DNA from: VBDM01 sp035637655
GTDB taxonomy: Bacteria > Pseudomonadota > Gammaproteobacteria > Burkholderiales > SG8-39
NCBI GenBank assembly: GCA_035637655.1
Contig: DASPWT010000188.1
Location: 1-5,404 of the forward strand
DNA: 5,404 nt
Direction: 5' to 3'
The translations under genes were made by a program, and so were the position numbers. Positions 4,593 to 5,404 of the stretch are shown here, piece after piece; within the stretch, counting starts at the first letter, position 1, and each line of letters starts with the position of its first letter. The notes under the pieces are model-generated. The model was given only the letters and a program-made list of their open reading frames with translations. It did not search any database and was not told the DNA's origin.

Positions 4593-5404
4593 CTATTCGA
4601 GGTACTTCGCCGCCGGCACGTCGCGCGAATACTGCGGCCCGGCGATGAACTGCTTCGGGTCGTAGGTCCAGAACTGGCTCACGCCGGGATAGGTGGCGAT
4701 GGTGGTGTTGACGAGCTGGCCGTCCTTGCGCTCGACTCTGCGGATGTAGATGTTGAGGATGGGCTTGCCGTACTCGCCGAGGCGGATCGGCCCCATCGGC
4801 CCGTGGTCGAGCTTCACCTCGTGCAGCGCGCGGATGAACGCGGGCTTGTCCTCGAACTTGCCCTTGACGCGCTTCATCGCCTCTTCGAGCCACAGGCCCG
4901 CGGTATAGGTGCCGGCAGTGTAGAAGCCGGGCGTCACCTTGTACTCGCGCTGGATAGCCTCGACGAAGCGCTTGTTGTCGGGCGCATCGCGGTCCACCGT
5001 GTACCAGCTCGCCGAGTACACGCCGAGCGCCTCGTCGCCCATGTTCTTGAGGATGCCCTCGTCGACGAAGGTCGGGTTGCCGAACAGCGGCAGCTTGAGG
5101 CCGTATTCCTTGTAGGCGCGCAGGAACCGCAGCGGGTTGCTTCCGGCGAAGCCGGCGTAGATGCCGTCGACGTTGGTCTTGAGCTGGCCGATGAACGAGC
5201 CGTAATCGGGCACGTTGAGCGGGGGCCAGAGCTTTTGCACGATGCGGCCGCCCGCGTCCTCGAACACGCGGTGGAAGCCCGCTGCGCCTTCGTGGCCATA
5301 GGTAAAGTCGTCCGCGATCATCGCGATGCGCTTAAGCCTGAGCTTCTTCGCGGCGTAGTCGCCGAGCGCGTACATCGGCTGCGCCGCCGTGCCGTACACG
5401 TGGA
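4593..5404 (-). CDS. Branched-chain-amino-acid-type ABC transporter substrate-binding protein (5' end outside window)
   Basis: The visible 269 residues are the C-terminal two thirds of a type I periplasmic binding protein of the LivJ/LivK-like family (Peripla_BP_6), which captures a substrate in the periplasm and delivers it to a LivHMGF-type ABC importer. Recognisable parts are AAQPMYALGDYAAKK, RIAMIADDFTYGHEGAAGF, the hinge-region VDGIYAGFAGSNPLRFLRAY, PLFGNPTFVDEGIL, GVYSASWYTVDRD, and FYTAGTYTAGLWLEEAMKRV, with the usual tail of beta strands (QFWTYDPKQF) ending YLE. The signal peptide and N-terminal lobe start lie beyond base 5404. The family also binds aromatic acids, amides and other compounds, so leucine/isoleucine/valine specificity should not be assumed. 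Permease genes are not in the window, and vapBC is the next unit on this strand. No sign of decay. Confidence 0.9.
   Translation of the reverse strand, partial: HVYGTAAQPMYALGDYAAKKLRLKRIAMIADDFTYGHEGAAGFHRVFEDAGGRIVQKLWPPLNVPDYGSFIGQLKTNVDGIYAGFAGSNPLRFLRAYKEYGLKLPLFGNPTFVDEGILKNMGDEALGVYSASWYTVDRDAPDNKRFVEAIQREYKVTPGFYTAGTYTAGLWLEEAMKRVKGKFEDKPAFIRALHEVKLDHGPMGPIRLGEYGKPILNIYIRRVERKDGQLVNTTIATYPGVSQFWTYDPKQFIAGPQYSRDVPAAKYLE

Noticed and set aside
4492..4893. A 133-codon minus-strand open frame overlapping the end of the binding-protein gene.
   Set aside because: It is the shifted frame of the binding protein, arginine/alanine rich, and it also runs across the vapBC promoter region.

Overview
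This is a GC-rich window whose six-frame reading is dominated by long chance-open frames. The codon use, the gene types (a livJ/livK-like branched-chain-type binding protein, an AddA/UvrD-type nuclease-helicase, an EamA permease) and the style of the toxin-antitoxin modules suggest a proteobacterium. A betaproteobacterium of the Burkholderiales type is my best guess, but this is inferred from gene content only; there is no rRNA or marker gene here.

Layout, left to right. (1) Bases 1-711, plus strand: the C-terminal end of a UvrD/AddA-type helicase, carrying its RecB-like PD-(D/E)XK nuclease domain and closed by a hairpin terminator at 732-777. (2) Bases 812-1326: a DUF3800 gene with both ends preserved, the middle missing and the frame changed, followed by a cluster of hairpins at 1336-1399. 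(3) Bases 1435-1940: the scar of a type I restriction-modification locus. The first ~105 codons of hsdM are joined, out of frame, to the last ~60 codons of hsdR; the methylase core, hsdS and the helicase/nuclease of hsdR are gone. (4) Bases 2045-2741: an apparently intact higBA-like toxin-antitoxin pair (Gp49/RelE-type toxin first, XRE antitoxin second, 17 bp overlap) with a palindrome-TATAAT promoter/operator. (5) Bases 2920-3783: an EamA/DMT-family permease preceded by a perfect orphan palindrome. (6) Minus strand, 4459-3801: a vapBC module (ribbon-helix-helix antitoxin, PIN toxin, 4 bp overlap) with a good sigma70-like promoter. (7) Minus strand, 5404-4593: the C-terminal two thirds of a periplasmic binding protein of a branched-chain-amino-acid-type ABC transporter.

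The window therefore reads as an accessory patch, possibly a decayed defence locus, set between housekeeping-type genes. The restriction system and its DUF3800 neighbour are dead, while the two toxin-antitoxin modules still look functional. I see no mobile-element gene, tRNA, CRISPR array or integrase. The most unusual observations are the hsdM::hsdR deletion scar next to an intact toxin-antitoxin pair, the similar middle-deletion in the adjacent DUF3800 gene, and the placement of the toxin's start codon inside its own -10 hexamer. I did not find evidence for a wholly new system.
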